Assembly (NCBI RefSeq): GCF_040802235.1
Contig: NC_133157.1
Coordinates: forward strand, 26,615,501-26,679,500
Direction of reading: 5' to 3'
Source of the DNA: Manis javanica
Taxonomy: Eukaryota; Chordata; Mammalia; Pholidota; Manidae
DNA length: 64,000 nucleotides
Shown here: positions 1 through 11,025 of the stretch, piece by piece
Layout: each line of letters begins with the position of its first letter
Numbering within the stretch: position 1 is the stretch's first letter
Program-made: the position numbers and the translations under genes
The notes under the pieces: generated by a model
Told to the model about the DNA's origin: nothing
Databases searched by the model: none
What the model saw: the letters and a program-made list of their open reading frames with translations, nothing else

Positions 1-1531
1 GGCTACTTTTAATATTCTCTCCTTATCCTAAATCTTTGCCATTCTAATTATTATATGTCTTGGTGTTGTCTTCCTTGGGTCCCTTGTGTTGGGAGATCTG
101 TGGACCTCCATGGCCTGAGGGGACTATCTTCTTCCCCAGATTGGGCAAGTTTTCAGCAATTACCTCCTCAAAGACACTTTCTATCCCTTTTTCTCTCTCT
201 TCTTCTTTTGGTACCCCTGTACTACCTTTATTGTTCCATTTGCATTGGTCACACAGTTCTCTCAATGTTCTATCATTCTCAGAGATCCTTTTTTCTGTCT
301 GTGCCTCACCATCTTTCTATTCCTCTTTTCTAATATCTATTTCATTTATCGTCTCCACCATATCTAATCTGGTTTTAAAATCCTCCATTGTATTCCTTAA
401 TGATTGGATCTCCTACCAGAATTTGTTCCTGAATTCTTGAAGTTTTTTTGTACCTTCATGAGCATATTTATGATTTTATTTTGAAATCTCTTTCAGGAAG
501 ATTGATGAGATTGGATTCATTTGACTCTTTTTCTAGTGTATGCAGGATTTTGCTTTGAGCCGGTTTCCTCTGATGTTTCATATTAGTATAAGGCACCCAG
601 TACTACCCAGAGGCTCTACCCTTTGGAGCAGTTCAGCTCCTGGAGCAATGTTTGAGGTTGCAGGTGAGCGGTATTGGAGCCTGGGGGTAGGAAAGAGCTG
701 TTTCCTGCTTCCTGGTTGCTATGGTTGTCTCCACTGTCAGAACCAGTGGGCCAAACACACTGGTGTAAGCCTCTGTGCTTCGTGATTGTAGTTTCTATAG
801 GTGTGTCTTTTCTCTGGCTGGCCTGACACCAGGGCAGGTGCTGCTGGTTTGTGAGCCAGGGTCAGGCTCGCCAGGAGGAATGTGCAGCACATTGCATATC
901 ATGGTGGGAGCCCTTGGAGCTGTGTATCCAGCCAGGTGGATTGAGCATCTGAAACTCCTCAAAGTTCCCAACCTGCTTGGCAGAGTGCAGGTGGATAATT
1001 TTCTCTACCTGTCATTTCTCTTGGGTATCAAGCTCTATGCAATCCTTGCCCCCTTTAGCAGTCCTCTCACTGTTAGGAAGTCTCTCAGACTGCCTGCCAT
1101 TATTTTGTCCCAGAGCAGCTGAATATGGTCCATACTCTCCACAAGCGGCTGGAATCTCAGTCTCTCCACATATTCTGCCTGTCTTAGCTTTCCAACCCCA
1201 CTAATCTCCAGAGCACCATGCAATGTTGGTTCATGCTCCCAGAGCAGATCTCCAGGGCTAGGTGTTCAGCAGTCCCAGGCCTCTATTCCCTCTCGCTCCA
1301 TTTCTCTTTCTCCTGCCGGTGATCTGGGTGGGTGAAGAGCTTGGGTCCTGCCGGATCATGGCTTTTGTACATTATCTGTTCCCTGAGGTCTGTTCTTTTC
1401 TCCAGGTGTATGCAGTCTGGTGCAGCCTTCTTTCCTGTTGCTCTTTCAGGATTAGTCGAATTATATTTTCATATTATATGTATTTTCAGTGGGAGGCCTC
1501 TGTCTCACGTCTTATGCCACCATGTTTAATC
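1..1531 (-). mobile_element. LINE-1, 5' part (5'UTR and start of ORF1), runs off window start
   Basis: The + strand matches, in the same orientation, the 5' parts of the two larger L1s at 26.2-38.8 kb, so this is an antisense L1 whose 3' part lies outside the window. The ORF1 start equivalent is near 581 (minus-strand ATG at 579-581), leaving about 950 bases of 5'UTR up to the element's 5' end near 1531, where homology stops after a minus-strand GATGGTGG-like terminus. ORF1 is interrupted. No target-site duplication can be tested because the other end is missing. Confidence 0.85.
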
Positions 1532-2399
1532 CTTTCCTCTACTATTCTTCTAACTTATGTTTTTAAACAAGCTTTATAATATGTGAGAATCTATTAATGG
1601 TCCATGAGCAGAAATTATCTTAGGACATAAGGTCTTCAGGGCAGTTGATCTTGGTCTCTGCTAAAACATGTGAAGCTTCATACTGAGGTTTTGGGCTTCC
1701 TTTACCTTGGCACAAGTTATTCTATCTCAGAACCTATTCACACTACAGATTTATTGGCCAGATCAGATCTACCCAGATACTCTATTATAATGATCTCTTC
1801 CACCATTTACTATGAAATTATAATTTGCTTTTAATTTCTTAAACATCACATTGTGACCAAGAGTTTTTTGTTGGATTTATTTTCTTTTTTGTTGTGTTCC
1901 CCTAAAAACGTTAGATGTTTTCTAGGATCCATGGGAGCTTATTTATACCTGAACTAAGGAAATGGAATTTTTACATTTGTCATATTTTGAGTCTAGAAGT
2001 AGTTTATGTTTTCTACAATCTACTTATTTGTGTCAAAGAGGGAATATTAATTTTTAAGGAATCTGAAAAGCTACTTTTAAATAGTCTTTAGCCATTTTCA
2101 GGCAGGTGCCAATAAATTTTTCAAATTAAATTGCCTCATTTTACCTTATTTTTCTCAGTTCCTGAATATACCCATATACTCAAGAATATACTGTAATAGT
2201 AAATATTGCTTATTTCTATAATAACTTACCCAGGATTAAACATTTCTTCCTAATCTAGAATATGAGCAGAACCGTTTAGTACAAGGGGGTAAACACTAAT
2301 GCACCCTAAAATACTAGAAGTTTATAGAGTAGTAAGCTGTAAACAATCTTCTTTCACAATAGAGAATGTATTCAGTCCCGGGAACATACTCAATACAAT
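1532..2399. other. AT-rich intergenic DNA, nothing assigned
   Basis: No open frame of coding character, tandem repeat or recognisable transposon was found. It is probably unique or strongly decayed sequence. Confidence 0.4.
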
Positions 2400-2570
2400 T
2401 CAAATACATTCTCTGGTGCCTAGAATTTCCTTAGCATGCTTCTAGGCACACACAGTACATTGATGAACATAACAGACACTTACGCTTACACTCTAGTCAG
2501 GGAGGTAGATTTGTTAAAAAGTAAAGAAAAGCTAACAACAGTGAACATCTAAGTGGAGTAACTAATGGTT
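2400..2570 (-). repeat. L2 LINE 3'-end fragment (decayed)
   Basis: The order of 'cttctaggcacacacagt', a 'gaacataacagacac' block and a 'cttacactctagt' block follows the antisense L2 3' region (size-category / 'aacaaaacagacaa' / 'cttacattctagt' motifs). The identification is by eye and divergence is high. Confidence 0.35.
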
Positions 2571-2689
2571 CCACTTTAAGAAAACTAGACAAGCTGGGTA
2601 GTGTAATTTTAAAGAATTAGTTAGATTGCTTGTGAGGAAGTCAGGATATGAAGAGCTAAGATTCTGGAGAGAAGGGCAGCTCATTTATG

Positions 2690-3200
2690 TGAGCCAAACA
2701 GTCTGTATTCTGTTTTTTTTCTCTTGGTACATTTGCTGATTCTTCAGTTTTGCCCCTTGATAGGCTAGAAACTCAGCAGAGGGATGCTGCTTTGTGACAG
2801 AAAAGTAAGAACAGATTTGGGCGATTTCCTTGGTCTCAGAAGACAAATCTTGGGGCTTGGACCTGTCAAGACATCCCATTCTGAATTTAAGGGAGGCCAA
2901 GGTCCTGAATTGAAGAGAGGTACAGATAAACGATTGAACAGTTTTATTGGTTTTTTACATGGGGCATTTGCTGATTCTTAGGCTGCCTAGAGTTAAAGGC
3001 CTGGAAACTGAGCAGAAAGGGACTAAACATGTTAGATGGGATTTCCGCAGTTTCACAGTGCGTATGAGGTAAAAATTGAAGTCTGGGACTCATGAAAGCA
3101 AAAATTCCCTTATATAAACTCAAGGGTCTCAGTTTGGACCCTAGAAAGATAAATGTAGAAATGGAGATGAAGCAGATTGTGGCTAAACTTTTCAAAATCT
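2690..3200. repeat. Diverged tandem pair of about 250-bp units, family unassigned
   Basis: Two successive stretches share ordered blocks: 'tttgctgattctt' (about 2730 and 2968), 'aaact(c/g)agcagaaaggga'-like (about 2769 and 3005), then similar 'gatttcc' and 'ttggaccct' blocks. This suggests an old tandem duplication or two tandem repeat fragments. Minus-strand open frames here (71 and 93 codons) have no recognisable domain and I do not regard them as genes. Confidence 0.35.
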
Positions 3201-3569
3201 GAAATCTGACTATAAATGGTTTCAATCCTTCTTGATAAATTCAATTTCCCCTACTCTAAGTTTTTTTTAGAGGATAGAGTGAATTTTCTTTATATAAGAA
3301 AAACATTGTCTAGAGGTAGTAAGGAATAATAAGCAGGAGGGTGGATGAATATATGTGTTAATCTAAATGAACATCAAGTATAACAAAAAATCATAATGTT
3401 TTCAGCTTCTAAGTTATATGTAGAATTGAAACTTGTAATAGCAAAACAGAAAAATTATGACAGGTTAATTGGAGCTAAAGGTTTAGCATTTTCTAGAAGG
3501 TGATAAAAGAATATATATTATAACCTTATAAATTAGGGATATATATTTTTATCTCTATGCCCATTTACA

Positions 3570-4790
3570 CTTCAAAAAAAACTTCAAAAAAAGGTGTAAA
3601 TGACAAACTGCTCCAAAGAAAACACAAAAGGAGAGAGAAAAGATAACATAGAACATTGGGGACTAATAGAAAACAAAGAGTAAATTGTTAAATAAAAATT
3701 CATATACATCAGTATTTATAATAAATGAAGTAAAATGTGATGAGTGCATGCTGTCATCACTTATATTCAATGATGTACTGTAATCCGTAATCAATACTAT
3801 AAGTAATGACAGATTATATAAATGAGAGAAAGAAAAAATCTGTTATTTACAAATAATCCTATGTGTACATAGGATACCCAATAGTTTATATAGTATTGGA
3901 ATTAATAAGTGGATTTAGCAAGATTGCTAATATGAATTAGACAAAGAAAAATCATTATATACCAATAATAAAAAGGTAGAAAATATAATTTTAAGCATAA
4001 TTTTTAATAGCATCGAAAACATAAAAATATATGAAAAAAATCTCAGAGTCCACACTGTGGAAGAGATTTATACAAGAAAAACCAGTATAACATTATTGAG
4101 AGAAATTAAGGAATACCTAAATATCTTTCTAAGGAAAATAAATATTTCTAATGGATTAGAATATTCAGTAATATAAAAGATGTCAGTTCTTTCTAAAATG
4201 ACAGGTAAATTGAAGGCAATCCCAATCATAATTCTAGAAGGTAGAATGTGAAAACTGATAAGCAGATGCTAAATATGTGAATTCCAATACCAGCAAAAGA
4301 ATTCATAAAGAGGAAAAATTTTAGAGGACCTGAAATCAAGACTTATAGAGCTACAGTTAATAAGACATTGTAGTATTGGTGAAAGGATAGACAGGTAGAC
4401 CAGTGGAACAGAACAAGAGACCCTAACAGAGTCAAGCAAATATGGTCAAGTAGTTTATCTCAAAAGTGGCATTGCAGTGCAGTGGGGAAGGTTTCTTCTA
4501 AGTAAATCATGTTGAGTCAAATATTATCCATGTAATAAAAAAGTAAGTCTTGGCCCTTTCCTCATATATATAGGAAAATTAATTTCAGGTGAATTATGTT
4601 TCTTAATATGAAGAGTAAAAATGTAAAGCTTCTAGAAAGTAAGTTGCTAGGCTTGGACTAATCAGGATATTTTTCTATGGATAAAAATGGGATAGACGAA
4701 TTCATAAAACAGTAGTTCTTTTAAGAAGGACAAAGGTCCAGGTAAGTCAATGTTGGTAAAGATGTATTTAAGTCTACAAAATACAACTTA
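3570..4790 (+). mobile_element. Old LINE-1 ORF2 fragment, sense
   Basis: A-rich sense sequence follows L1 ORF2 order. An endonuclease-side start (about 3600-3700) is followed by a 'gaattaaggaatacctaaat'-type RT block, a 'gcaatcccaatcataat' block, 'gaaatcaagacttatagagc' and 'tggaacagaacaagagaccc', the classic 3'-half ORF2 landmarks. It is riddled with stops and deletions, so it is a non-functional fossil. Confidence 0.65.
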
Positions 4791-5120
4791 CCTGGCCTGG
4801 AGTCTGGTGATCTCAGTTAACTTACCTTTGCATCTTAAATCAGCTGTGAGTTGACTTATTGGTTGTTCTGGACTCACTCGTTGGGGATTAACTGCTGGCT
4901 CATGGAGGTTGTCCTTGGCTGTGGCAACTGGGGCAACTCATCTCTGCTGAGGGTGTATTTCATCCTCCAGGTGGCTAATTGGACATACTCTCATGACAGT
5001 AGCAGAAATGGAAAAGGGCTCACCTGAGTGTGTCAGTGGTTTACAAGTCTCTGCTTGCATCATATTTGCTAATGCCCAGTGACCATATCAAATTGCATGC
5101 CTGTAGCCAAAACCAGAGTA
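4791..5120. other. Less AT-rich ancient sequence, possibly a hAT-type DNA transposon
   Basis: The segment around 4850-5060 ('ggctcatggaggttgtcc', 'catcctccaggtggctaatt') resembles the Charlie-group non-autonomous elements of mammals in wording. I cannot place termini or a family, so the assignment is tentative. Confidence 0.25.
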
Positions 5121-5489
5121 GGTGAGCTTAGGAATAAATTAAGAATACAGAGATTATTATATAATCTTTATAAAATCACAAATATTGTCCTAGGAACTTA
5201 GTTTATTCATGTGGCATTTGATAATAATAGATTATCTGATTGATCATTCCTCTCTCTTCATTTTGCTGCTATTTAAAATCTCAGTAAGGATGTTTTATCT
5301 TTTATTATTCAGATAACTGAGATATTTGGACATATTTCTGAAAATAAATAGGTGACTTTACAAGCTCAAAGACCATATGGAAAGGCATTTCTACAATTCT
5401 GTTTGTTGCAACACTTGCTGTGAATCTCAAGGGCAATCTATAAAAGGAATGAAATAGGCAAATAGTTTCCTCCAATTCTGCTTTCAAAA

Positions 5490-6240
5490 ATGCTACTCAG
5501 TAAACACAGGACTGCATGTATCTTCTTTGGATTGATATTGTTTGCTTCAGGTAAATTCCCAGAAGTGGAATTGCTGGGTCATATGGTATGTCTATTTTTA
5601 GTTTTCTTGAGAAATGCCCATACTGCTTTCCATAGTGGCTGCACCAATTTGCAATCCCACCAGCAGTTTATGAGGGTTCTTTTCTCCACATACTTGCCAA
5701 CACCTGTTATTTTCTGCCTTGTTGTTATTAGCCATTCTGACTGTGGTGAAGTGATAGCTCATTATGGTTCTGATTTGCATTTCACAACCTAAGTGTCCAT
5801 TAATCTATGAATGGATAAAAAAGAAGTGGTACATATATACACACTGGAATATTACTCAGCCATAAAATTGAATTAAATCATGCTGTCTGTGACAACATGG
5901 ATGGACCTTGAGGGTGTTATGTTAACTGAAATAAGTCAGACAGAGAAAGACAAATATGGTATGGTTTCCCTTTTGTGTGAAATCTAAAAAACAAAACAAA
6001 CAAACACAATTGAAATAGACTGTAAATTCGGAGACCAGACTGCTCGTTACCATAGGGGATGGAGGATAGGAGGATGAGTGACTCAGCAAAGAGAAAAAAA
6101 AATAGTGATAAAATTTGATATCTTGACAAGGCTGATGGTTACATGAGTGTATACACATGTCAAGATTCAAAAAGCTGTACACTAAGATTTGTGCATTCTA
6201 TTGTATGTACCTTAATTATAAACATTATTAAGAAGTTTAA
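5490..6240. mobile_element. 5'-inverted (twin-primed) LINE-1 3' end
   Basis: 5490-5788 is antisense L1 ORF2 3' sequence (it contains 'ttgctgggtcatatggtat' and 'cccaccagcagt' as antisense landmarks). From about 5789 ('aacctaagtgtccattaatc') the sequence is sense L1: end of ORF2 ('ctggaatattactcagccat', 'acaacatggatggacctt') and 3'UTR to an A-rich end near 6240. Antisense and sense parts meet head to head close to adjoining L1 positions, as produced by twin priming during retrotransposition. No clear target-site duplication was found. Confidence 0.8.
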
Positions 6241-7035
6241 AAAGAGAGGAAAAAAAGAATAGAGCTACCTGGTTCCATAAAAATATGCTACACAGGAATC
6301 AGGTCTTTTACTGGCCCAAGTAACAAAATAGTTTTTCAAAAAATTACCTAACTTTTTGTTCCTAATTAGTTAATAGAACTTGGAGAATCACACTCTTGAG
6401 AACTGGAAAGTTTCTTCTTTATGTCTCAGAATCACAACTTTAAATTGTTAAGGGACTTGGAAGGTCCCCAATAGTAACATAAGACTTAGAGGGTTATCCC
6501 CAGAACTAAGACTACTAAAAAGTTTTTTGGAGCATATCATAGGTAGTGATTTTGGCAGAACAAATCATCATGCCATGATTTCTCTTAAGAACCTATTTTT
6601 TAAATTATAATTAATATATTTTGAGACTTTCTGAATCAGACAAGACAGGTTAATTTTTTGCAAACTTAGAACATCCATATCCTTTTTCATTGCAATGTTC
6701 TAAATAAAAGTACCTTTGTACAACTCACTTTAATAGGTTTCACAGACTACTATCATAATTACAAAATTCAGTTTCTTTTACACTGTGGAACACTGTACAA
6801 GAGTCAGAAGAAAAAATATACTGAAGATCAACTTTAACTCTGAATATTGAAGGACATACTAGCCAAAAAGGAAGATGCTCATCACATGCACTGAGGTAAA
6901 TGAGATTAGATATTATCCTTATCTTTCTGCATGCTCAATTTTACAAAATGTACTAATGGGTTTCAGGTAGGCCAGAGAATCAGAATAGAGTTGATATTTA
7001 CTTTAACAAGTAGTATTGTCAAGAAAAATATTGGG
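6241..7035. other. AT-rich intergenic DNA, nothing assigned
   Basis: Read on both strands. There is no coding frame, RNA gene or datable repeat that I can support. Confidence 0.4.
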
Positions 7036-7039
7036 TTGA

Positions 7040-7180
7040 AAAAATAACTGAATATGGCATAGAACTTTTGGCTTTATGACCTTGACTTTCTCATGTACAT
7101 CAGACAAGTCATGAACCCCTCTAAGCCTCTCTCAACTTTAAAATAAAGGTTAGATCAGCAGTCTCTGAGTCTATTCAGTC
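7040..7180 (+). repeat. MIR SINE fragment
   Basis: Ordered MIR-like blocks are present: 'ctttatgaccttgacttt', 'gacaagtcatgaacccctct', then a 'aactttaaaataaagg' block, corresponding to 'tgaccttgggcaagt / acttaacctct / ctgtaaaatggg'. Old and diverged. Confidence 0.45.
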
Positions 7181-8189
7181 TGTGCAATTAGAAAGCAAGG
7201 GAGTTTGTTGGGAAACATTTTATATTTAGCACTGGAATCAAAAAATCTTTTCAGAAAAATAGAAAGCATGTGAAGAAAATGACCATATAAATGGGATTCT
7301 GACTAAGATGTAAGATAAAAATAAGGGGGTGAGTGGGAATTCAATCTGCATGAGAAATGGAGAAGGCTTTGTTTCTAAAAGGGAGGAAAAAACCATGGTG
7401 AAAAAAGAAGAGAAAGGGGAAAGCAAGTGAGGAACCAGAGCTAGAGCAAGAAAATTGGGTGCTTGGGTGGGGAAAGACTACCAGAGAAACCCTCAGTCGA
7501 GGTAGTGGTGCATGCTGACTGAAATGGACTTGAGACCAGGAATGTCTAACATTGATCTTTCTGGAAATAATCAGTAAGGTGTTTCATATTCACTAATGGA
7601 TTGGGATTGAAATTTTATATATTGTGAAGAAGGTGCTTAGTTTTTTATCCAAATCAATATGGACTAGCACTGGAGCCAAACATAGACAATTAAGGGTCTG
7701 CAAAGCAGACCATGAAATCATAAATCCTTTGTGATTCTCTGAAAAATAGAGGCCATGGAGTTGAGGTGGTGCAGGGAGAATTTGAAATAAGTTATTTGAG
7801 ATCTCTCAGATTTGCAGAAATTGGAATTAGTCATCCTACTTGTATAGGTTAGAAATCCAAGTTTCAAGGAAGTCAAGTGATTGGCATACTTTTGCGAATC
7901 AGTTAGTAGCATGGTTGGATTTAATACAGTACCTTAATTCCCTACAGAAAATGGACCCTTGGGAAGGAAGCATTTCATCGTCTTCCAAGAGAACAAGTGG
8001 TCATTGCCTTTGCCCACTTTTACTCTGCATCAAATATTTAAAGTTAAGAGGTCATCAACTTTGTTTCTTAACTAGGTTCTTTAATGTCTCAGATAAGTGG
8101 AAGTGTACTAATTTGAACATGTTTAAAAAATTACCATGTTCAAGGCAGCAGGGTGTTACTAAAAATCTTAAATGTGAATAATTACTTTG
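7181..8189. other. Intergenic DNA, nothing assigned
   Basis: Contains a 113-codon + frame (7840-8181) with no recognisable domain and no supporting features. I treat it as chance. Confidence 0.4.
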
Positions 8190-8620
8190 TGAGTATTGTG
8201 GGAAACAAGCTCTTGAGAAGCTCATAGTTCAGGAGTGAGAGAAGTAGGGATGTACACACATGCTATAGCTGAGTGTGATATACTCGAGCATAAGTATCTA
8301 CAGATAATAAAGCTGTGCTTAAAACAATGTCATGCAGTTTTGATGACTGGATAAAATATTCACGAAAAACAAGATTGGAGCTGGAAAGGATAGGCACTCC
8401 AGGTAGATAAATTTCTGATTAAAGATGCATAAATATCAAATGGCATGGAATGTAAGAGGAACCATGAGCTGGTTGTTGTTTCAGACCAGAGTGTGGAGGT
8501 AGAATGTTGGGAGATGATGTTGGAAAAGTAGGCATTGATGAAAAAGTGAGGCTTGTGTATTTTTAATTGTTTTCATTTGAACTCAATCTTGTAGGACAGT
8601 AGTTTTTAAACATACCTTAT
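8190..8620 (-). repeat. L2-like ancient LINE fragment
   Basis: Blocks 'cttgagaagctcatagttcagg', 'gcactccaggtag' and 'ggagatgatgttggaaaagt' follow the antisense L2 3' half. The match is by eye and the family call is weak. Confidence 0.35.
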
Positions 8621-8799
8621 ATAATCAATTGTGAGATATATTGAAGTAATTTGATTTGCATTAGAAAATTCTTAACTTTGAAAATGACTTCTTTCTAATA
8701 GAGTATGGGCTCAAGATCATTCACTATTTATAAATGCCTTCTTAAAGACAGAAATCAGGTAGCAATATTATAATGATTGGACTCTTGTCTATCTTCTAT

Positions 8800-9200
8800 T
8801 TGTATTCCTTAGTGTGTAGCTGTCCATCTGTTACATATGTAATTTCCAAGTTTATGAAGTACAATCAAGACCTTCTTCATTGCAACTTTTACAAAAAATC
8901 TTTTCTTTGCCCAGCAGCCCTCCCTGGTTCTTAACTTGATTAGGTCCAATGCATTTTTCCATAAAGTAAGTCTCAAAATGTCTCAAAGAGCAACAATCCT
9001 CATCATAGAGTTAGGATTCTTATTCTCTGTCTTTGCCTAGTTCCCTGGGGCATACATATGTCATGTTCTTTGTAATTATTTCTTTACTTGACTGTCTTAT
9101 GTTTTATTGTAGGTTGCATGAGAGTAGCTTTTATATAATTCAGCTTTAGATCTTCAGTGACTTATATTCAATAAATGTTGAATGATTGAATGAATATTTA
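8800..9200 (+). repeat. L2 LINE 3' end, sense
   Basis: The end of the segment has the L2 terminal signature: 'gttgcatgagagtagc', then 'attcaataaatgttgaatga' followed by 'ttgaatgaat' repeats. It sits about 120 bases upstream of OR13F1. Confidence 0.55.
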
Positions 9201-9321
9201 ATATGATATTGTCAGAATAATGATTCTTTTAAAGTAGTCCTAATAAAAACCCCTTGAAAGTTGGTAGAGTTGACATTCTTATGCTTTGATTTACTAACCC
9301 AGGTGCACAAGAAGGAATAAA

Positions 9322-10281
9322 ATGGTCAAGGCCAATTTGACAGTCATTTCACATTTTATTTTTCTGGGATTTACTCACTACCCCAAAATTGAGATTATCA
9401 TATTTGTGCTGTGTCTGCTGATGTACTTGATCACCTTGCTGAGTAATGTTATTCTGATTTCTATCACCATCCTGGATTCCCACCTACATACACCCATGTA
9501 CTTCTTCCTCAGCAACCTTTCCCTTCTGGATGTCTGGTACACCTCTTCTGTTTTCACTCCAATGCTGGCAAACTTCATTTCAGGGAAATGCACCATTTCA
9601 TTCTCAGGATGTGCCACTCAGATGTACTTCTCTCTTGCCATGGGCTCCACTGAGTGTGTGCTCCTGTCCATGATGGCATATGACCGGTATGTGGCCATCT
9701 GCATCCCCCTGAGATATCCCATCATCATGAACAAGAGGGCTTGTGTGCAGATTGCAGCTTTCTCCTGGGTGACAGGCTGTCTCACTGCCCTGGTGGAAAC
9801 AACGTCTGTGCTGCATCAGTCTTTCTGTGGAAGTAACATCATCAATCATTTCACTTGTGAAATTCTGGCTGTCTTGAAACTGGTTTGTGTAGAGAAACCC
9901 AAGGTGGAGTTAATCATGCTGGTGATCACTGTACTCCTTCTCCCTATGCCAATGCTCCTCGTTTGTATCTCTTATGCATTTATTCTCTCCAACATCCTGA
10001 GAATCAGCTCTGTGGATGGACGAAGCAAAGCCTTTTCAACGTGTGCAGCCCACCTGACTGTTGTGGTTTTGTTCTATGGGACAGCTCTCTCCATGTATCT
10101 AAAACCCTCAGTTGTAGATTCACAGGAAATAGATAAATTTATGGCTTTGGTGTATGCTGGAGTAACCCCCATGCTGAATCCTATCATCTATAGTCTACGG
10201 AACAAAGAGGTAAAGGCGGCTGTGAAAAAATTGTTAAATAGGAACAACCTTTGTGCTCTTTTAATCACTAGTAGCAAATAA
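9322..10281 (+). CDS. OR13F1: Olfactory receptor 13F1-like, odorant GPCR (319 aa)
   Basis: An intact single-exon OR of normal family length (about 310-320 aa). It would sit in the ciliary membrane of olfactory neurons and couple ligand binding to Golf and cAMP. Visible features: N-glycosylation sequon NLT at residues 5-7; TM1 near 25-50; LHTPMY at 55-60; extracellular-loop cysteine C97, partnered by C179; MAYDRYVAIC at 118-127 (DRY at the end of TM3); KAFSTC at 236-241 leading into TM6; PMLNPIIY at 283-290 in TM7; then SLRNKEV. TM1 carries SN (41-42) where most ORs have GN. The start has A at -3 and G at +4, a strong initiation context, and no in-frame upstream ATG extends it sensibly. A CAG at about 9300-9302 could be the acceptor of an untranslated 5' exon (inference). 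Overall wording is closest, from memory, to human OR13F1. The ligand is unknown. Confidence 0.9.
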   Translation: MVKANLTVISHFIFLGFTHYPKIEIIIFVLCLLMYLITLLSNVILISITILDSHLHTPMYFFLSNLSLLDVWYTSSVFTPMLANFISGKCTISFSGCATQMYFSLAMGSTECVLLSMMAYDRYVAICIPLRYPIIMNKRACVQIAAFSWVTGCLTALVETTSVLHQSFCGSNIINHFTCEILAVLKLVCVEKPKVELIMLVITVLLLPMPMLLVCISYAFILSNILRISSVDGRSKAFSTCAAHLTVVVLFYGTALSMYLKPSVVDSQEIDKFMALVYAGVTPMLNPIIYSLRNKEVKAAVKKLLNRNNLCALLITSSK

Positions 10282-10631
10282 TTTTGATAAATATTAATAT
10301 AAGGGATGTTCAGTTGTTTATATATACCAGAAAATTGGGATAATGGGGGTAAGACTCTCATTTTAAATGAGATGTGTGATTTCCTAAGTCTCTTCCTTGA
10401 CCAACCACTGAAATTCTAAGATAATATAGATATATCTTACATATGAATATATGGAATTTGATATACATTGTAATATCTTATGGAAAAGGTCTCATGACAA
10501 ATTTCAATTTTTGATTTGTGGTATAAATAGAACTTTCAGTTAGTGTATTTTTGAATATTCAAAATTATACATATATAATATACAAATGTAATAACTCTAG
10601 TAGATTTTTAAGCCAATATATAATTGACCTT

Positions 10632-11025
10632 TGTTTTAGGCTGATTCATGTCCCTAAAAAAACTCTTACATTGAAGCTCTAAGTATCCCTAGTACTATAG
10701 AATGTGTCTGTATTTGGAGATATAGCCTTTAAATAAGTGGTTAAGTTAATATGATGCTATTAGTATGAGTACTTTTACAACCTGAGTTGTGTGGTTATTA
10801 GAAGAAGAAATGTGGACACACATAGATACCAGGGATCTTATGCACAGGAACGGACATAGTAAGAAGATGGCCATATGAAAGCTAAGGAAAGGCCTCTGAA
10901 GAAATCAAACCTGCCAACACCTTAGTCTTGGACTTCTAGGCTCCAGAACTGTGAACAAATAAATTTCTGTTTAAGCCATCCAAACTGTGGTATTTTGTTA
11001 TGGCAGCCTTAGGAAACTAATATTA
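10632..11025 (+). mobile_element. MLT1-type solo LTR (ERVL-MaLR)
   Basis: It starts TGTTTTAGG-CTGATTCATGTCCC, like the MLT1 'TGTTATGG..TGAATGTGTCCC' terminus. It contains the central 'gtatttggagatatagcctt' block, the polyadenylation region 'ccagaactgtgaacaaataa' and the end block 'tttaagccatccaaactgtgg / tattttgttatggcagcc', finishing in 'aaactaatatta'. About 394 bases long with no internal retroviral genes beside it, so it is a solo LTR. An ancient, non-coding relic. Confidence 0.8.

Noticed and set aside
9378-10136. Frames inside OR13F1 in other frames and on the opposite strand
   Set aside because: Shadows of the OR coding sequence, whose receptor motifs are complete in the chosen frame.
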